A stretch of 64,000 bases of DNA from Staphylococcus sp. NAM3COL9 (GTDB lineage: Bacteria > Bacillota > Bacilli > Staphylococcales > Staphylococcaceae), in assembly GCF_001431205.1 (NCBI RefSeq), contig NZ_LGPC01000010.1, positions 1 to 64,000 of the forward strand, written 5' to 3'. Every line of letters starts with the position of its first letter. The first letter of the stretch is position 1. A program made the translations under genes and the position numbers. Of this stretch, positions 44,353 through 54,571 are shown piece by piece. The notes under the pieces were generated by a model. That model saw only the letters and a program-made list of their open reading frames with translations, ran no database searches and was not told where the DNA came from.

Positions 44353-45425
44353 TGAAACGTTTTTTACAGTTAATTATAATTTCTATCGTCGTTGGTTTGA
44401 TATGTTTATTCATCAGTCAAAAATTCACTTCAAAGCATCATTCTGGCACTGGTGAAAAAATTTATGTTTATAATTGGGGAGAATATATTGATCCTAGTTT
44501 ATTACAACAATTCCAAAAAGAAACAGGAATTGAAGTCGTTTATGAAACATTTGATTCAAATGAAGCGATGGAAGCCAAAATAAAAAATGGTGGCACTCAT
44601 TATGATGTTGCTTTTCCGAGTGACTATACAGTGCAAAAATTAAAAAAACAAAAATTGTTATTACCTTTAAATCATGAGAAACTACCTAATATAAAAAATC
44701 TTGATTCAGATTATCTTGATATGCCATTTGATAAAGATAATACATATTCAATACCTTATTTTTTTGGCACTGTAGGTATTATTTACAATAAAAACGTATA
44801 CCCAAATGATAACTTTGAGTCGTGGGATCAGCTTTATAAAGCGAAATATAAAAATGATATATTATTAGTAGATGGTGCAAGAGAAATGATAGGTGTAGCT
44901 TTAAATAAATTAGGTTATAGTTTAAATGAGACACATTCGCCATATTTAGCAGAAGCTGAAAAAGATTTAACGCGTTTAGGCCCTAACGTTAAAGGTGTGG
45001 TAGGTGATGAAATTTCAATGATGTTAGAACAGCATGAAGCAAATATTGCAGTGGTGTGGAGCGGTGTTGCAGCTCCAATTGTACAACAAAATGAAGAATT
45101 TGATTATGTAGTTCCTAAAAAAGGTTCAAATTTGTGGTTTGATAATATGGTTATACCTAAGACAACACAAAATAAAGCAGGTGCTTATAAGTTTATGAAT
45201 TTTTTATTAGATGCAGAGCATAGTAAACAAAATACAGAATGGGTGGGCTATGCGACGCCTAATAAGGCAGCAAGAGCACAATTGCCTACAAGCATAAAAA
45301 ATGATGAACGCTTTTATCCTTCAAAGAAAGAACAATCCAATTTAGAAGTTTATAAAGATTTAGGGAAAAAGACGTTAAGTGAATATAATGAAAGATTTTT
45401 AAATTTTAAAATGTCTTTAAAATAA
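44352..45425 (+). CDS. potD: Polyamine ABC transporter substrate-binding protein PotD
   Basis: Extracytoplasmic binding protein, 357 residues. The type II periplasmic-binding fold begins at IYVYNWGEYIDPSLL, with VYETFDSNEAMEAKI and WFDNMVIPKT matching PotD/PotF. The N-terminus (about residues 4-22) is a hydrophobic segment without a clear lipobox: its only Cys follows GLI. It may therefore be held by an uncleaved signal anchor instead of a lipid. Last gene of the pot operon. Confidence 0.94.
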   Translation: MKRFLQLIIISIVVGLICLFISQKFTSKHHSGTGEKIYVYNWGEYIDPSLLQQFQKETGIEVVYETFDSNEAMEAKIKNGGTHYDVAFPSDYTVQKLKKQKLLLPLNHEKLPNIKNLDSDYLDMPFDKDNTYSIPYFFGTVGIIYNKNVYPNDNFESWDQLYKAKYKNDILLVDGAREMIGVALNKLGYSLNETHSPYLAEAEKDLTRLGPNVKGVVGDEISMMLEQHEANIAVVWSGVAAPIVQQNEEFDYVVPKKGSNLWFDNMVIPKTTQNKAGAYKFMNFLLDAEHSKQNTEWVGYATPNKAARAQLPTSIKNDERFYPSKKEQSNLEVYKDLGKKTLSEYNERFLNFKMSLK

Positions 45426-45498
45426 GACACAGTTAGTAGTTATTTTAGTGTTAATTCGATATAATAGTTTGACAAGCAATATAAGGAGTTGTAAAAAA

Positions 45499-46728
45499 AT
45501 GTCAGGAGAGCAATATACTCAAGTTAGACGTCCGGTGAGTCGACTAGCAGAAAAAGTATTAGGTTGGTTGAGTTGGATATTCTTATTATTACTAACCATT
45601 ATTACGATGTTTATTGCACTAGTATCTTTTAGTAGTGAAGCATCAATACAAAATTTAGAGACTTCATTGAATGGTAATGATTTTATTCAACAAATATTAG
45701 CGAACAATGGATTAAACACAATTCAATTTGTGATATGGCTACAAAACGGCGTGTGGGCGATTATAGTATATTTCATCATTTGTTTACTTTTATCATTTTT
45801 AGCCTTAATTTCAATGAATATAAGAATTTTATCAGGATTCTTATTCTTAGTCGCAACAATAGTGACGTTACCATTAGTGTTGCTATTTGTACCGCTAATT
45901 ATTCCTATTCTATTTTTAATCGTGGCAATCATGATGTTTGCACGAAAAGAAAAGGTAGAAACAGTGCCTGCATATTATGCAGAAGGATACCAAGGCCGTT
46001 ATTCAGATTATGAGCAACACTCAGAACCGAACTCACCTCAATATATTGAAAAGAAACAAACTTCTGACGTAGAACAACAACAAAGTAATGATAATCAATT
46101 AAGAAGAGGCGGTTATAGCTCTGAAGTTGCAGAAAAAGTAAATTCTGAAAATAATGCATCTGATGAGGAACCACAAGTACTTTCTAGACAAGCAAAATAT
46201 AATTATAAGCAAAGAAAACATAATAATGTTAAAGATGACAGTCAAAGTACTGAAGATGAATTCGGTCAAGTTAGCAATGTATATAATGAAAACGGTGAAG
46301 CAGTTGCCAACGAAGACCAAAGTAATAAAGATGCAATAACGAATGAGCAACAAGAACAACAAGATAAAGAAACAGAATTAGAGAACCAGCGTGTGGCGGA
46401 AGAAGAACAACGTCGTAAACAAGAAGCATATGAAGCGGAACAAAGAAAACAAGCTGAGCAAGAAGAACAACAACGCCGTAAACAAGAAGAGGCAGAAGAA
46501 GCGGCAAGATTGAAGCAAGAAAAAGCTGAAGAAAAAGAACGTATTAAACAAGAGAAAAAAGAACGCAGAAAACGTGAAAGAGAAAAACGTAAACAACAAC
46601 CGAGTGCAGCAAATCAGCGTAGAAAGAATTTCGAAGAACGTAAGAAAATCACTTCACAAGATGTCGAAGAATCAGAAGATACAAAATCTAAAGAACAAAA
46701 TGATTCTGAAACAAAAGACAAATCATAA
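45499..46728 (+). CDS. Membrane protein with long charged coiled-coil tail
   Basis: A 409-residue protein from the ATG at 45499, after AAGGAG. About three hydrophobic segments lie in residues 20-145 (WLSWIFLLLLTIITMFIALV; GVWAIIVYFIICLLLSFLAL; GFLFLVATIVTLPLVLLFV). The remaining 260 residues are hydrophilic, Gln/Glu/Lys/Arg-rich. From about residue 290 repeated EEQRRKQEE-type heptads suggest a long cytoplasmic coiled coil. A homologue exists at the same place in S. aureus. No enzyme motif is seen; a scaffold or envelope-division role is only a guess. Confidence 0.8.
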   Translation: MSGEQYTQVRRPVSRLAEKVLGWLSWIFLLLLTIITMFIALVSFSSEASIQNLETSLNGNDFIQQILANNGLNTIQFVIWLQNGVWAIIVYFIICLLLSFLALISMNIRILSGFLFLVATIVTLPLVLLFVPLIIPILFLIVAIMMFARKEKVETVPAYYAEGYQGRYSDYEQHSEPNSPQYIEKKQTSDVEQQQSNDNQLRRGGYSSEVAEKVNSENNASDEEPQVLSRQAKYNYKQRKHNNVKDDSQSTEDEFGQVSNVYNENGEAVANEDQSNKDAITNEQQEQQDKETELENQRVAEEEQRRKQEAYEAEQRKQAEQEEQQRRKQEEAEEAARLKQEKAEEKERIKQEKKERRKREREKRKQQPSAANQRRKNFEERKKITSQDVEESEDTKSKEQNDSETKDKS

Positions 46729-46777
46729 TAAAAATTGTATTATTTTTATAACAACTCAATTTGGTATTCGACAAATA

Positions 46778-46815
46778 AAACCCGATTGCTCACAGTATGT
46801 GATGCAATCGGGTTT
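46778..46815. terminator. Bidirectional terminator between the coiled-coil gene and mntH
   Basis: AAACCCGATTGC (46778-46789) pairs with GCAATCGGGTTT (46804-46815). It ends two bases from the mntH stop, and AT-rich tracts lie on both sides. Confidence 0.88.
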
Positions 46816-46817
46816 GT

Positions 46818-48170
46818 TTATAATTCTTGAAACGTTTGTATGATCAAGTAAATATTTAAAATACTTAAAATAATGATTAAGCACCATGAAATCATATTTA
46901 CCCAAGTTCTATTTTTAAACTGACCCATTAAATGATGATTATTTGTAGCGAGCTGCAAAGGTATCAATGAAAAAGGTAAGGCTAAACTTAAAAAAACTTG
47001 TGAAAATATAAGCAATTGTTCCATTTTTTCTTCATTACTTTTAAAGATAATTAAACAAAATATAATAGGCAATATTGCAACCAATCTTGTGATAAGTCTA
47101 CGTAACCAGTTAGGTATTTTAAGATTAATAAAGCCTTCCATAACAATTTGTCCTGCCAAAGTACCGGTAATCGTAGAATTTTGTCCAGATGCAAGCAATG
47201 CTACAGCAAATAATGTACTCATTATCGCTCCCATTGAGGCGCCGAGTATAGGTTCTTGCTGTAAAGCTTGATACAAATCATAAAAGCCTCCAAGTTGTTC
47301 TGTATTAGCACCATAAAATAATGCAGAGCCTAGTACGAGTAGTAAGCAATTTACAACAAATGCAATAGTTAATTGGATATTAGAATCTATTGTTGCATAT
47401 TTAATGGCATGTGCTTTTGAATGAATATCATTTCTATCATACATCCTAGATTGAACAATTGAAGAATGTAAATATAGATTATGTGGCATGATGGTCGCTC
47501 CAATAATACCCAAAGCAATAAATAGTGCACTATTATCAGTAACAATTGTGCTATTAGGAACAAATCCGTTTAAAACATCAGTGACTTGTGGTGATGCGAT
47601 AAATACTTCAAATATAAAAATAAAGAGCACTGTGAAGATTAATGTTCCAACGATAGCTTCAATTTTTCTAAAACCAAAACGCATGATAAATAATAATAGA
47701 AACACATCGAATATAGTTATTAAAGCACCTACGAGTAATGGAATGTCGAACAATAGATTCAACGCAATTGCGCTACCAATAACTTCAGCTATATCTGTAG
47801 CTATAATGGCAAGTTCAGCTATAATCCAAAAGATAAAGGCAATTGGTTTATTCAAAAAATGTCTCGTTGCTTGCGCTAAGTCCATACCTGTTGCTATTCC
47901 TAATTTTACTGTCATGCTTTGTAATAACATTGCTGACAAACTAGAAAGTAAAATTACGAATAGTAAAATGTAACCGAATTGCGCGCCTCCTTGCATTGAT
48001 GTTATCCAGTTGCCTGGATCCATGTAACCAACAGCTACCAATAATCCGGGGCCTAAAAAGGAAAAAAGTTTTTGGCTAAATTTACCATTAGTATTTACAG
48101 TAACAGTATTATTAATTTCATCTAAACTTTTATTTTTATTTTTTTGTTTGTTTGTAACTTGTTTATTCAT
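46818..48170 (-). CDS. mntH: Mn2+/H+ symporter MntH (NRAMP family)
   Basis: Proton-coupled manganese importer, 450 residues from the ATG at 48170, preceded by GGAGGTG; a start ten codons upstream would include that site. Eleven hydrophobic helices are visible. The metal-site motif DPGNW (TM1) and MPHN in [13 protein letters not shown] (TM6) are intact. A polar, Lys/Asn-rich N-terminal tail of about 40 residues precedes TM1. An MntR-type box lies at its promoter. Confidence 0.97.
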   Translation of the reverse strand: MNKQVTNKQKNKNKSLDEINNTVTVNTNGKFSQKLFSFLGPGLLVAVGYMDPGNWITSMQGGAQFGYILLFVILLSSLSAMLLQSMTVKLGIATGMDLAQATRHFLNKPIAFIFWIIAELAIIATDIAEVIGSAIALNLLFDIPLLVGALITIFDVFLLLFIMRFGFRKIEAIVGTLIFTVLFIFIFEVFIASPQVTDVLNGFVPNSTIVTDNSALFIALGIIGATIMPHNLYLHSSIVQSRMYDRNDIHSKAHAIKYATIDSNIQLTIAFVVNCLLLVLGSALFYGANTEQLGGFYDLYQALQQEPILGASMGAIMSTLFAVALLASGQNSTITGTLAGQIVMEGFINLKIPNWLRRLITRLVAILPIIFCLIIFKSNEEKMEQLLIFSQVFLSLALPFSLIPLQLATNNHHLMGQFKNRTWVNMISWCLIIILSILNIYLIIQTFQEL

Positions 48171-48225
48171 TAACCACACCTCCAAAATATCTTTTGACAT
48201 TTTATAGATTACTCTAAAAAAAATA

Positions 48226-48239
48226 TTAGGTCAACCTAA
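48226..48239. promoter_or_regulatory. MntR-type operator and mntH promoter overlap
   Basis: TTAGGTCAACCTAA is a palindrome with arms TTAGGT and ACCTAA around a two-base centre, close to the TTAGGTTNACCTAA-like MntR boxes of staphylococci. On the minus strand it contains TTGACC, a -35 (48229-48234), followed 17 bases later by TAATCT. MntR bound here would block mntH at high manganese. Confidence 0.75.
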
Positions 48240-48382
48240 AAACGCCTTTTTTTCCAAGGCTTTTACAGAATTAATTTAATTTTATTGTTCTAAGTTAGGT
48301 TTATTTAGCGAAAGGTCGTGATTATTTTTAATTATTTATAAATTTGCTATGATATAATTAATGAATTTATAGGAGGAAGAGT

Positions 48383-48895
48383 ATGAGTAGGAAAACAGAA
48401 CGTATTCTAGCATGGATAGCAATTAGTCTTAGTTTAATTTACTTATTATTTATGGTGATTGTTTATACTTTCATCAACGTACCAGAATTTAAAGAAGTTT
48501 TTAATGAACTAAACCAAGGACAAGGAACAGAAATGAACCCTGAAGCCTTTAAAGCTACTATTCTACTTCAAGGTATTTTTACACTTGTTTCAACGATTTT
48601 AGCTATTATTGCGGTCTTTACTATTAAAGGTAATCGAATATTAGCAGGATGTTTATTTATTGTTTCGTCTATTATTGGTATATCTGGTGGCAACTTTATA
48701 GCAATGATTTTATGGTTAATTGTAGGTATTATGTTATTTGTGAAAAAAGATAACAATAATCAAGGGAATCAAATTAATCAGATGCCAAATTATAATATTT
48801 ATAATAATGAAAAAGAAAAACAAAAGCCCCAGCAACAAGATATGGATCCTGAGGCAGAAATGAAACGAAAAAAAGATGATGACCCGTACATTTAT
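48383..48895 (+). CDS. DUF4064 membrane protein
   Basis: A 171-residue protein with four hydrophobic segments (ILAWIAISLSLIYLLFMVIV; the stretch around residues 60-85; LAGCLFIVSSIIGISGG; FIAMILWLIVGIMLFV). A polar tail rich in Asn, Gln, Lys and Asp ends DDDPYIY. This is the DUF4064 pattern. AGGAGGAAGAG precedes the ATG. Function is unknown. It is divergent from mntH and closed by a bidirectional terminator. Confidence 0.82.
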
Positions 48896-48941
48896 TAAAT
48901 GTATCTGGCAATCATTTATAAAGATAAATAAGTGACAACAG

Positions 48942-48984
48942 AAAAAGCACGCTACTTAAAATGAATTTAAGTAGCGTGCTTTTT
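48942..48984. terminator. Bidirectional terminator between DUF4064 and UPF0637 genes
   Basis: AAAAAGCACGCTACTTAAA (48942-48960) and its complement (48966-48984) form a perfect 19-bp stem with a five-base loop; both strands end in T-runs. Confidence 0.94.
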
Positions 48985-49000
48985 AGATATTTCAGATGGA

Positions 49001-49612
49001 TTATTTATAGAATTTGAGTAATTGTTCGAAGGTTTCTTCAAGGAAGTTTAAAAAGACTTTATCGCTTTGTAATTGTTCGGCATTTGGTGACAATGTACGA
49101 GCTACAAAAAACTCACCTTTTTTAACTTCTTTAACACGATTGAGCGCTTTATTTAGGTCTTCATCTGACATTTCATGAATGTAAAATTTTTCTTGGCTCA
49201 TATGATCAGGACTAATGCTATAGTCGTTTGGTAAATTTTTAAGTATTTCAAATTGGTCTTCGAAAGCTTTTATTTGTTGTGCTTTGTCTTTTGTTTCATG
49301 CATGATACCATACATGACAAATAATTGATTTTCAAATAGACCTATTTGAAAGTGTGGTTGCATTTTATAACCGCGTTTGTTTGTAGCGAAAGCGACCCAC
49401 GTATCTTTTGGTGGATTAACTTTTCGGCGCGCATGTTTAGCTACGTGTGGGTAAAATTTTTCACCGGTTACTGTTTCTAAATATTGTGCGAAATAATCAC
49501 CTAATTCATTAAGCTGGGGTCGGATACGTTCATTTAACGCTTCCATTCTTGCGTCAAGACCATCAACTGTGAATGCTTTGAAATCTCTAGGTTTAAATAT
49601 GTACTTAGTCAT
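49001..49612 (-). CDS. UPF0637 (DUF1054) family protein
   Basis: A 203-residue soluble protein ([40 protein letters not shown]) of the UPF0637/DUF1054 family. Members have known structures but no established function. GGAGGCCCC precedes the ATG on the minus strand. Single gene, opposite DUF4064. Confidence 0.88.
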   Translation of the reverse strand: MTKYIFKPRDFKAFTVDGLDARMEALNERIRPQLNELGDYFAQYLETVTGEKFYPHVAKHARRKVNPPKDTWVAFATNKRGYKMQPHFQIGLFENQLFVMYGIMHETKDKAQQIKAFEDQFEILKNLPNDYSISPDHMSQEKFYIHEMSDEDLNKALNRVKEVKKGEFFVARTLSPNAEQLQSDKVFLNFLEETFEQLLKFYK

Positions 49613-49851
49613 TGGGGCCTCCTGTAAATATTATATACGTTTGTATTGTAGCATAATAAAATTGGAATAACAGTGTCTTTGACTATTATGCGTACCTGAA
49701 AACATAACTTTATAGTGGGCGTGTAGAAAAGAAAAAATAGGGTATATATGTAAGAAACCATAAAATATTCAAAATATAAGTTTATACATATTATTTTTAG
49801 ATATTAGATAATAGAAAAGTTATGCATTAACTTTTTGAGTATTAATTACTG

Positions 49852-49857
49852 TATAAT
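49852..49857 (+). promoter_or_regulatory. Predicted -10 for the suhB-like gene
   Basis: A consensus TATAAT lies 25 bases before the ATG; the best -35 (TTAACT, 49828-49833, 18 bases away) is weak. Confidence 0.4.
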
Positions 49858-49882
49858 GGAAAGTGAATAAGGAGCTGATACA

Positions 49883-50701
49883 ATGACTGTTTACGAGTTT
49901 GCTAAAGGTCTCATATTAGAGGCAGGGAATAATGTAAAAAAGATAATGAAAGAAGATATAGAAATAGAAACAAAATCAAATCCTAATGATTTAGTGACGA
50001 ATGTAGATAAAGCTACAGAAAACTATATTTTTGAAAATATTTTACAGACATATCCTAACCACCATGTTATTGGTGAAGAAGGTCATGGTCATGATCTAAA
50101 TGATGTAACAGGTGTTGTATGGGTAGTGGATCCTATTGATGGCACATTGAATTTTGTACATCAAAAAGATAATTTCGCAATTTCTATTGGTATTTATAAT
50201 GATGGGCAACCTTATGCAGGATTTGTATACGATGTGATGAACGATGCACTATATCACGCTAAGGCTGGCGAAGGGGCGTTCGAAAATGAAAATCGACTTC
50301 CTGAAATAAAATCGACACCTTTAAGCACAAGTATCATTGGTATCAATCCTAATTGGCTAACCAAACCACGTTTAGGTGAATTATTTAAACCTATAGTAGA
50401 AGAATCTAGGAGTGCCAGAGCTTATGGATCAGCTGCTTTAGAAATCATTCATGTCGCAACTGGTAAATTAGCTGGGTATATTACACCTAGGTTACAACCT
50501 TGGGATTTTGCAGGTGGTCTCATTGTCTTAAATGAAGTGGGGGGGAAAGGTACAGATTTAATGGGAAATACATTATCAATTTATGAACCTAGTTCGATTG
50601 TTATGGCGAATAAACAATTGCATGCCGAACTCATTGAACAACATTTTCAAAAAAATAATGAAATCATTGGATTATTGCAACAACGTTTAAAAAGTAAATA
50701 A
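49883..50701 (+). CDS. Inositol monophosphatase family protein (SuhB-like)
   Basis: Mg2+-dependent phosphatase of the IMPase/FBPase-like superfamily, 272 residues. Both signature motifs are intact: VVDPIDGTLNFVH with GEEGHGHD upstream (metal ligands), and RLQPWDFAGGLIVLNEVGG. The physiological substrate is uncertain: inositol-1-phosphate, NADP(H) or another phosphate ester. The ATG follows AAGGAGC. Single gene. Confidence 0.92.
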   Translation: MTVYEFAKGLILEAGNNVKKIMKEDIEIETKSNPNDLVTNVDKATENYIFENILQTYPNHHVIGEEGHGHDLNDVTGVVWVVDPIDGTLNFVHQKDNFAISIGIYNDGQPYAGFVYDVMNDALYHAKAGEGAFENENRLPEIKSTPLSTSIIGINPNWLTKPRLGELFKPIVEESRSARAYGSAALEIIHVATGKLAGYITPRLQPWDFAGGLIVLNEVGGKGTDLMGNTLSIYEPSSIVMANKQLHAELIEQHFQKNNEIIGLLQQRLKSK

Positions 50702-50735
50702 TAAAAAATCATTTTAGAAGAAAAAACAACCTATG

Positions 50736-50775
50736 AAAAGCGCCTCAATCCTATTTTTAGAATTGAGACGCTTTT
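50736..50775. terminator. Bidirectional terminator after the suhB-like gene
   Basis: AAAAGCG.CTCAAT (50736-50749) pairs with ATTGAG.CGCTTTT (50762-50775). It lies between convergent genes. Confidence 0.85.
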
Positions 50776-50802
50776 ATAGATTGTATATAAAATTTGACTC
50801 GA

Positions 50803-50994
50803 TTATAGCCAATCGTTTTCGCGGTATTTCTTTTTTAAAGTGAAACCGTAACCAAATGTTGCAATGAATAATATAAGTGTTAAAATCATCAATGGAACAT
50901 TTGTTGCAGCTAAACTAAAGCTAAATAAAAGCAAGAATATTACAGCTACTATAGCAAGTACCCAAAATATTGCTTTCGATTTTTTTTGTTGCAT
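50803..50994 (-). CDS. Small DUF5325-type membrane protein
   Basis: A 63-residue protein with two hydrophobic helices (AIFWVLAIVAVIFLLLFSFS and VPLMILTLILFIATFGYGF), a Lys-rich start (MQQKKSK) and a charged end (KKKYRENDWL). This fits DUF5325. AAAGGTGT precedes the ATG. Function is unknown. It is divergent from typA, with only about 100 bases between them. Confidence 0.75.
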   Translation of the reverse strand: MQQKKSKAIFWVLAIVAVIFLLLFSFSLAATNVPLMILTLILFIATFGYGFTLKKKYRENDWL

Positions 50995-51092
50995 ACTACC
51001 ACACCTTTATAGTTTTCTTTAACCAATTATATGATATAATAAAAAAGTTGCAAAGAAAAGTGGGAATTTACTCGAGAAAGGAATTTGTATAA

Positions 51093-52940
51093 ATGACTAA
51101 TAGAAGAGAAGACGTTCGTAATATAGCTATCATCGCTCACGTTGACCATGGTAAAACAACACTAGTAGATGAGTTATTAAAACAATCAGGAATATTCCGT
51201 GAAAATGAACAAGTAGATGAAAGAGCAATGGATTCTAACGATATTGAGAGAGAACGTGGTATCACAATCCTTGCTAAAAATACAGCAGTTAATTATAAAG
51301 ACAACCGAATTAATATTTTAGATACACCAGGACATGCTGACTTCGGTGGAGAAGTAGAGCGTATCATGAAAATGGTTGACGGTGTTGTACTTGTAGTAGA
51401 TGCTTATGAAGGAACGATGCCACAAACACGTTTCGTATTGAAAAAAGCATTAGAGCAAAACTTAAAACCAGTTGTAGTTGTAAATAAAATTGATAAACCA
51501 GAAGCACGTCCAGAAGGCGTAGTAGATGAAGTATTAGATTTATTTATCGAGTTAGAAGCTTCTGACGAACAATTAGATTTCCCAGTCGTTTACGCGTCAG
51601 CTGTTAATGGTACTGCAAGTTTAGATGCAGAAGCACAAGATGAAAATATGCAATCTCTATATGAAACAATTATCGATTATGTACCAGCACCAGTTGATAA
51701 CAGAGACGAACCATTACAATTCCAGATTGCGCTATTAGACTATAGTGATTATCTAGGACGTATTGGTGTAGGACGTGTGTTCCGAGGAACAATGCGTGTA
51801 GGTGACAGTGTATCTTTAATTAAATTAGACGGAACTGTTAAAAACTTCCGCGTAACAAAAATCTTCGGTTTCTTCGGTTTAAAACGTGAAGAAGTTAACG
51901 AAGCATATGCTGGCGATTTAATTGCCGTATCAGGAATGGAAGATATTAACGTTGGTGAAACAGTAACTCCAAGTGATCACCAAGATGCACTTCCTGTATT
52001 AAGAATTGATGAACCAACCCTTGAAATGACATTTAGAGTTAACAATTCACCATTTGCAGGTCGTGAAGGTGATTATGTAACGTCTCGTCAAATTCAAGAA
52101 CGTCTTGACCAACAATTAGAAACAGACGTTTCACTAAAAGTTACGCCTACTGAGACTCCAGATAAATGGATCGTTGCAGGTCGTGGAGAATTACATTTAT
52201 CAGTCCTAATAGAAAACATGAGACGTGAAGGCTTTGAATTACAAGTATCTAAACCTCAAGTTATTTTAAAAGATATTGATGGTGTGAAATGTGAACCATT
52301 TGAACGTGTACAATGTGAAGTACCGCAAGAATATACAGGTTCTGTAATTGAGTCATTAGGCCAACGTAAAGGTGAAATGCTTGACATGGTTACAACAGAT
52401 AATGGCTTAACTCGTATTCTCTTTATGGTTCCTGCTCGTGGTTTAATTGGTTATACTACAGAATTTATGTCTCAAACTCGTGGTTACGGTATTATTAACC
52501 ATACATTTGAAGAATTCAGACCACGTGTTAAAGGTCGTATCGGTGGCAGAAGAAATGGTGCGCTTGTATCAATGGATCAAGGTAAAGCTAGTGCTTATGC
52601 AATTATGGGCTTAGAAGACCGTGGTACAAACTTTATGGAACCTGGTACAGACGTATACGAAGGTATGGTTGTTGGTGAACATAATCGTGATAACGACTTA
52701 ACAGTTAACGTTACGAAAGAAAAGAACCAAACAAACGTACGTTCTGCTAATAAAGATCAAACTGTAAGTATGAAACGTCCAAGAATTTTAACTTTAGAAG
52801 AAGCGTTGCAATTCATCAATGACGATGAACTTGTAGAAGTTACACCAGAGAGTATCCGTATTAGAAAAACAGTTTTAGAAAAATCAGCACGTGAAAAAGA
52901 AGCTAAACGTGTCAAACAAATGATGCAAGATAGTGAATAA
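51093..52940 (+). CDS. typA: Ribosome-associated GTPase TypA/BipA
   Basis: Translational GTPase related to EF-G, involved in ribosome assembly and stress adaptation. It has 615 residues. G motifs are [10 protein letters not shown] (residues 15-24), [13 protein letters not shown] and NKIDKPEA. A beta-barrel domain follows, then EF-G-like III and V domains and the BipA-specific C-terminal domain. A consensus-like -10 TATAAT lies at 51035-51040, and GAAAGGAA precedes the ATG. Confidence 0.98.
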   Translation: MTNRREDVRNIAIIAHVDHGKTTLVDELLKQSGIFRENEQVDERAMDSNDIERERGITILAKNTAVNYKDNRINILDTPGHADFGGEVERIMKMVDGVVLVVDAYEGTMPQTRFVLKKALEQNLKPVVVVNKIDKPEARPEGVVDEVLDLFIELEASDEQLDFPVVYASAVNGTASLDAEAQDENMQSLYETIIDYVPAPVDNRDEPLQFQIALLDYSDYLGRIGVGRVFRGTMRVGDSVSLIKLDGTVKNFRVTKIFGFFGLKREEVNEAYAGDLIAVSGMEDINVGETVTPSDHQDALPVLRIDEPTLEMTFRVNNSPFAGREGDYVTSRQIQERLDQQLETDVSLKVTPTETPDKWIVAGRGELHLSVLIENMRREGFELQVSKPQVILKDIDGVKCEPFERVQCEVPQEYTGSVIESLGQRKGEMLDMVTTDNGLTRILFMVPARGLIGYTTEFMSQTRGYGIINHTFEEFRPRVKGRIGGRRNGALVSMDQGKASAYAIMGLEDRGTNFMEPGTDVYEGMVVGEHNRDNDLTVNVTKEKNQTNVRSANKDQTVSMKRPRILTLEEALQFINDDELVEVTPESIRIRKTVLEKSAREKEAKRVKQMMQDSE

Positions 52941-52961
52941 TTAAATAGGATTTAATGTGAG

Positions 52962-52998
52962 AACCAAACTAGATTACATTGTCTAGTTTGGTTTTTTA
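52962..52998 (+). terminator. typA terminator
   Basis: AACCAAACTAGA (52962-52973) pairs with TCTAGTTTGGTT (52982-52993) and is followed by TTTT. The next 200 bases or so hold nothing recognisable. Confidence 0.92.
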
Positions 52999-53207
52999 TT
53001 TTAGAATTAGGATTTAAGATAACGTGGTTAAGAAAATTAAATATATTGTTATTAACAGCATATGTACATTATGTTTTAAAACATATAAAAATAGCTAATC
53101 CTTTAACAATTTGAGCTGCATTTTAGTTACGGCTCATAATTATTAAACAATTAGCTATTATAATTATAAAATTAGTTTGTTAAATTGATGAGATATAAAA
53201 CTTTGTG

Positions 53208-53381
53208 TTAAAGATGATTATAAGTCGTTACTTGATTGCGCTGTTTAGGTGTATCAAGTCTACTTTTACACTCGTCACACATAAATGTGTGCATCGGATC
53301 ATTTCTGAGTCTTTTCGCTTCTAATGTATTTTGATCGATAAATACTTCCATATCACAAATAATACATTGAACTTTTTTCAT
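53208..53381 (-). CDS. Small zinc-ribbon protein (YlaI/DUF2197-like)
   Basis: A 57-residue protein, MKKVQCIICDMEVFIDQ at the start, with Cys6-x2-Cys9 and Cys35-x2-Cys38 (MCDECKSRL), so it probably binds one zinc. Length and cysteine layout fit YlaI (DUF2197). Its ribosome site GAGGTGATC lies across the end of the upstream 160-residue gene, whose stop is two bases before this ATG. Function is unknown. The typA-ylaL-ylaI-ylaN-ftsW neighbourhood also exists in Bacillus. Confidence 0.8.
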   Translation of the reverse strand: MKKVQCIICDMEVFIDQNTLEAKRLRNDPMHTFMCDECKSRLDTPKQRNQVTTYNHL

Positions 53382-53383
53382 GC

Positions 53384-53866
53384 TTAGATCACCTCGATAT
53401 GAGTAACATATGCAAATTGGTAAGAATAACCTTCTTTTGGAATGTAAACAAAGCTATCTACACTATAATCATCATATAATCTTTTACCATCTTTAGCGAA
53501 TTGGAAAAAAAGGTAAGGTAATAAATCAATTGGAACCTCGATGGCATCATTTTCATTATATAAACGGATTGCTTTTGCAGAATCATTTGGTTCAGCATTT
53601 TTGAAAAAAGGTGTCATATTGATAACAAATGATTGTTCCAATACTGCACGTCTTTTATATTTTATTTCAGAATTTAATGTTGGTGGATTGGTTTGACCTT
53701 CCAAAATTGCACGATTCCATTCACGGTTATCGTCAAAATTGATTGGCTTTGTACCGTCGAATACACCTTTTTCTAAATCTTCAATTTGTACTTTTCTATC
53801 ATCAAAAATCCAAGTTGTACTATCTAATGATATTGGAAATTTAACTGCGCCCTTAATTTGAATCAT
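53384..53866 (-). CDS. YlaL-like hypothetical protein
   Basis: A 160-residue soluble protein starting MIQIKGAVKFPISLDSTTW, with PINFDDNREWNRAILEG and LPYLFFQFAKDGKRLYDD. I place it with YlaL because of the typA-ylaN-ftsW context and the IKGAVK.PI.LD start. Some databases call staphylococcal homologues a peptidyl-prolyl isomerase, but I see no isomerase motif. AGGAGTGGGAC lies before the ATG. It is coupled with the downstream zinc-ribbon gene. Confidence 0.72.
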   Translation of the reverse strand: MIQIKGAVKFPISLDSTTWIFDDRKVQIEDLEKGVFDGTKPINFDDNREWNRAILEGQTNPPTLNSEIKYKRRAVLEQSFVINMTPFFKNAEPNDSAKAIRLYNENDAIEVPIDLLPYLFFQFAKDGKRLYDDYSVDSFVYIPKEGYSYQFAYVTHIEVI

Positions 53867-54188
53867 AGTCCCACTCCTATTTGTATATCTTATCTATCTT
53901 TATAACAAAAATATATAAAAATGAATATTTTGTGAATGTTTCTCATTTGTAAGTGAACATTTCATATACGCATTGTACTATAAAATTTACATTGAAATAA
54001 AACGTTTTCAAAATAGATGCCAGCAGGCTAATCATTCCGTAAATAAATATATTTGAGATAAAGATTTCTTTAATATCAATATTATCACAAATAACACGGT
54101 TTAGTATATTAAGGAATTCACTTGCATTTTATGAATCAGTAAGATACACTTCTACATATAAAGTTACAATTGATAGGGGGAGTATGTC

Positions 54189-54464
54189 TTGGTAAAAAAT
54201 CAAAAAATAAGCAATGCGGCATATGACCAGTTGAATAATGATGCTGATAGGATTCTCCAACTTATAAAAGTACAAATGGATAATCTGACGTTACCTCAAT
54301 GCCCGTTATATGAAGAAGTACTCGATACTCAAATGTTTGGATTGCAAAAAGAAGTAGATTTTGCTGTTCAACTTGGTTTAGTCGATAGAGAAGTGGGCAA
54401 AGATTTAATGCTACGATTAGAAAAAGAACTTTCTAAATTGCATGACGCATTTACTAATGTTTAA
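54189..54464 (+). CDS. ylaN: YlaN (DUF1507) protein
   Basis: A 91-residue helical protein with the family core [20 protein letters not shown] and [20 protein letters not shown]. In S. aureus YlaN is important for growth and has been linked to iron and Fur; I carry that over by family only. The start is a TTG at 54189, six bases after GGGGGAG; no ATG or GTG in frame gives the full domain, and 91 residues equals the S. aureus length. It stands alone before ftsW. Confidence 0.9.
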   Translation: MVKNQKISNAAYDQLNNDADRILQLIKVQMDNLTLPQCPLYEEVLDTQMFGLQKEVDFAVQLGLVDREVGKDLMLRLEKELSKLHDAFTNV

Positions 54465-54571
54465 TATGGTTAAATAAATATATTTTTTTGACTGGGAAGA
54501 TTTTAACCAGTTTTAAAATTACACACAACTTGTATAAGTAGTATCTTTAAAACTACATAACATATTTCGGA

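Noticed and set aside
46099..46599. Several minus-strand frames rich in Phe and Leu
   Set aside because: They are antisense to the Glu/Lys/Arg-rich coiled-coil region, whose codon bias creates open complementary frames.
46380..46620. Apparent short repeats that might suggest a CRISPR or tandem repeat locus
   Set aside because: They are degenerate codon-level repeats of a charged coiled coil inside one open frame, with no unique spacers.
53997..54010. Catabolite-responsive-element-like ATAAAACGTTTTCA
   Set aside because: It resembles a cre palindrome but lies about 190 bases from the nearest downstream start with no promoter nearby; AT-rich palindromes are common here.
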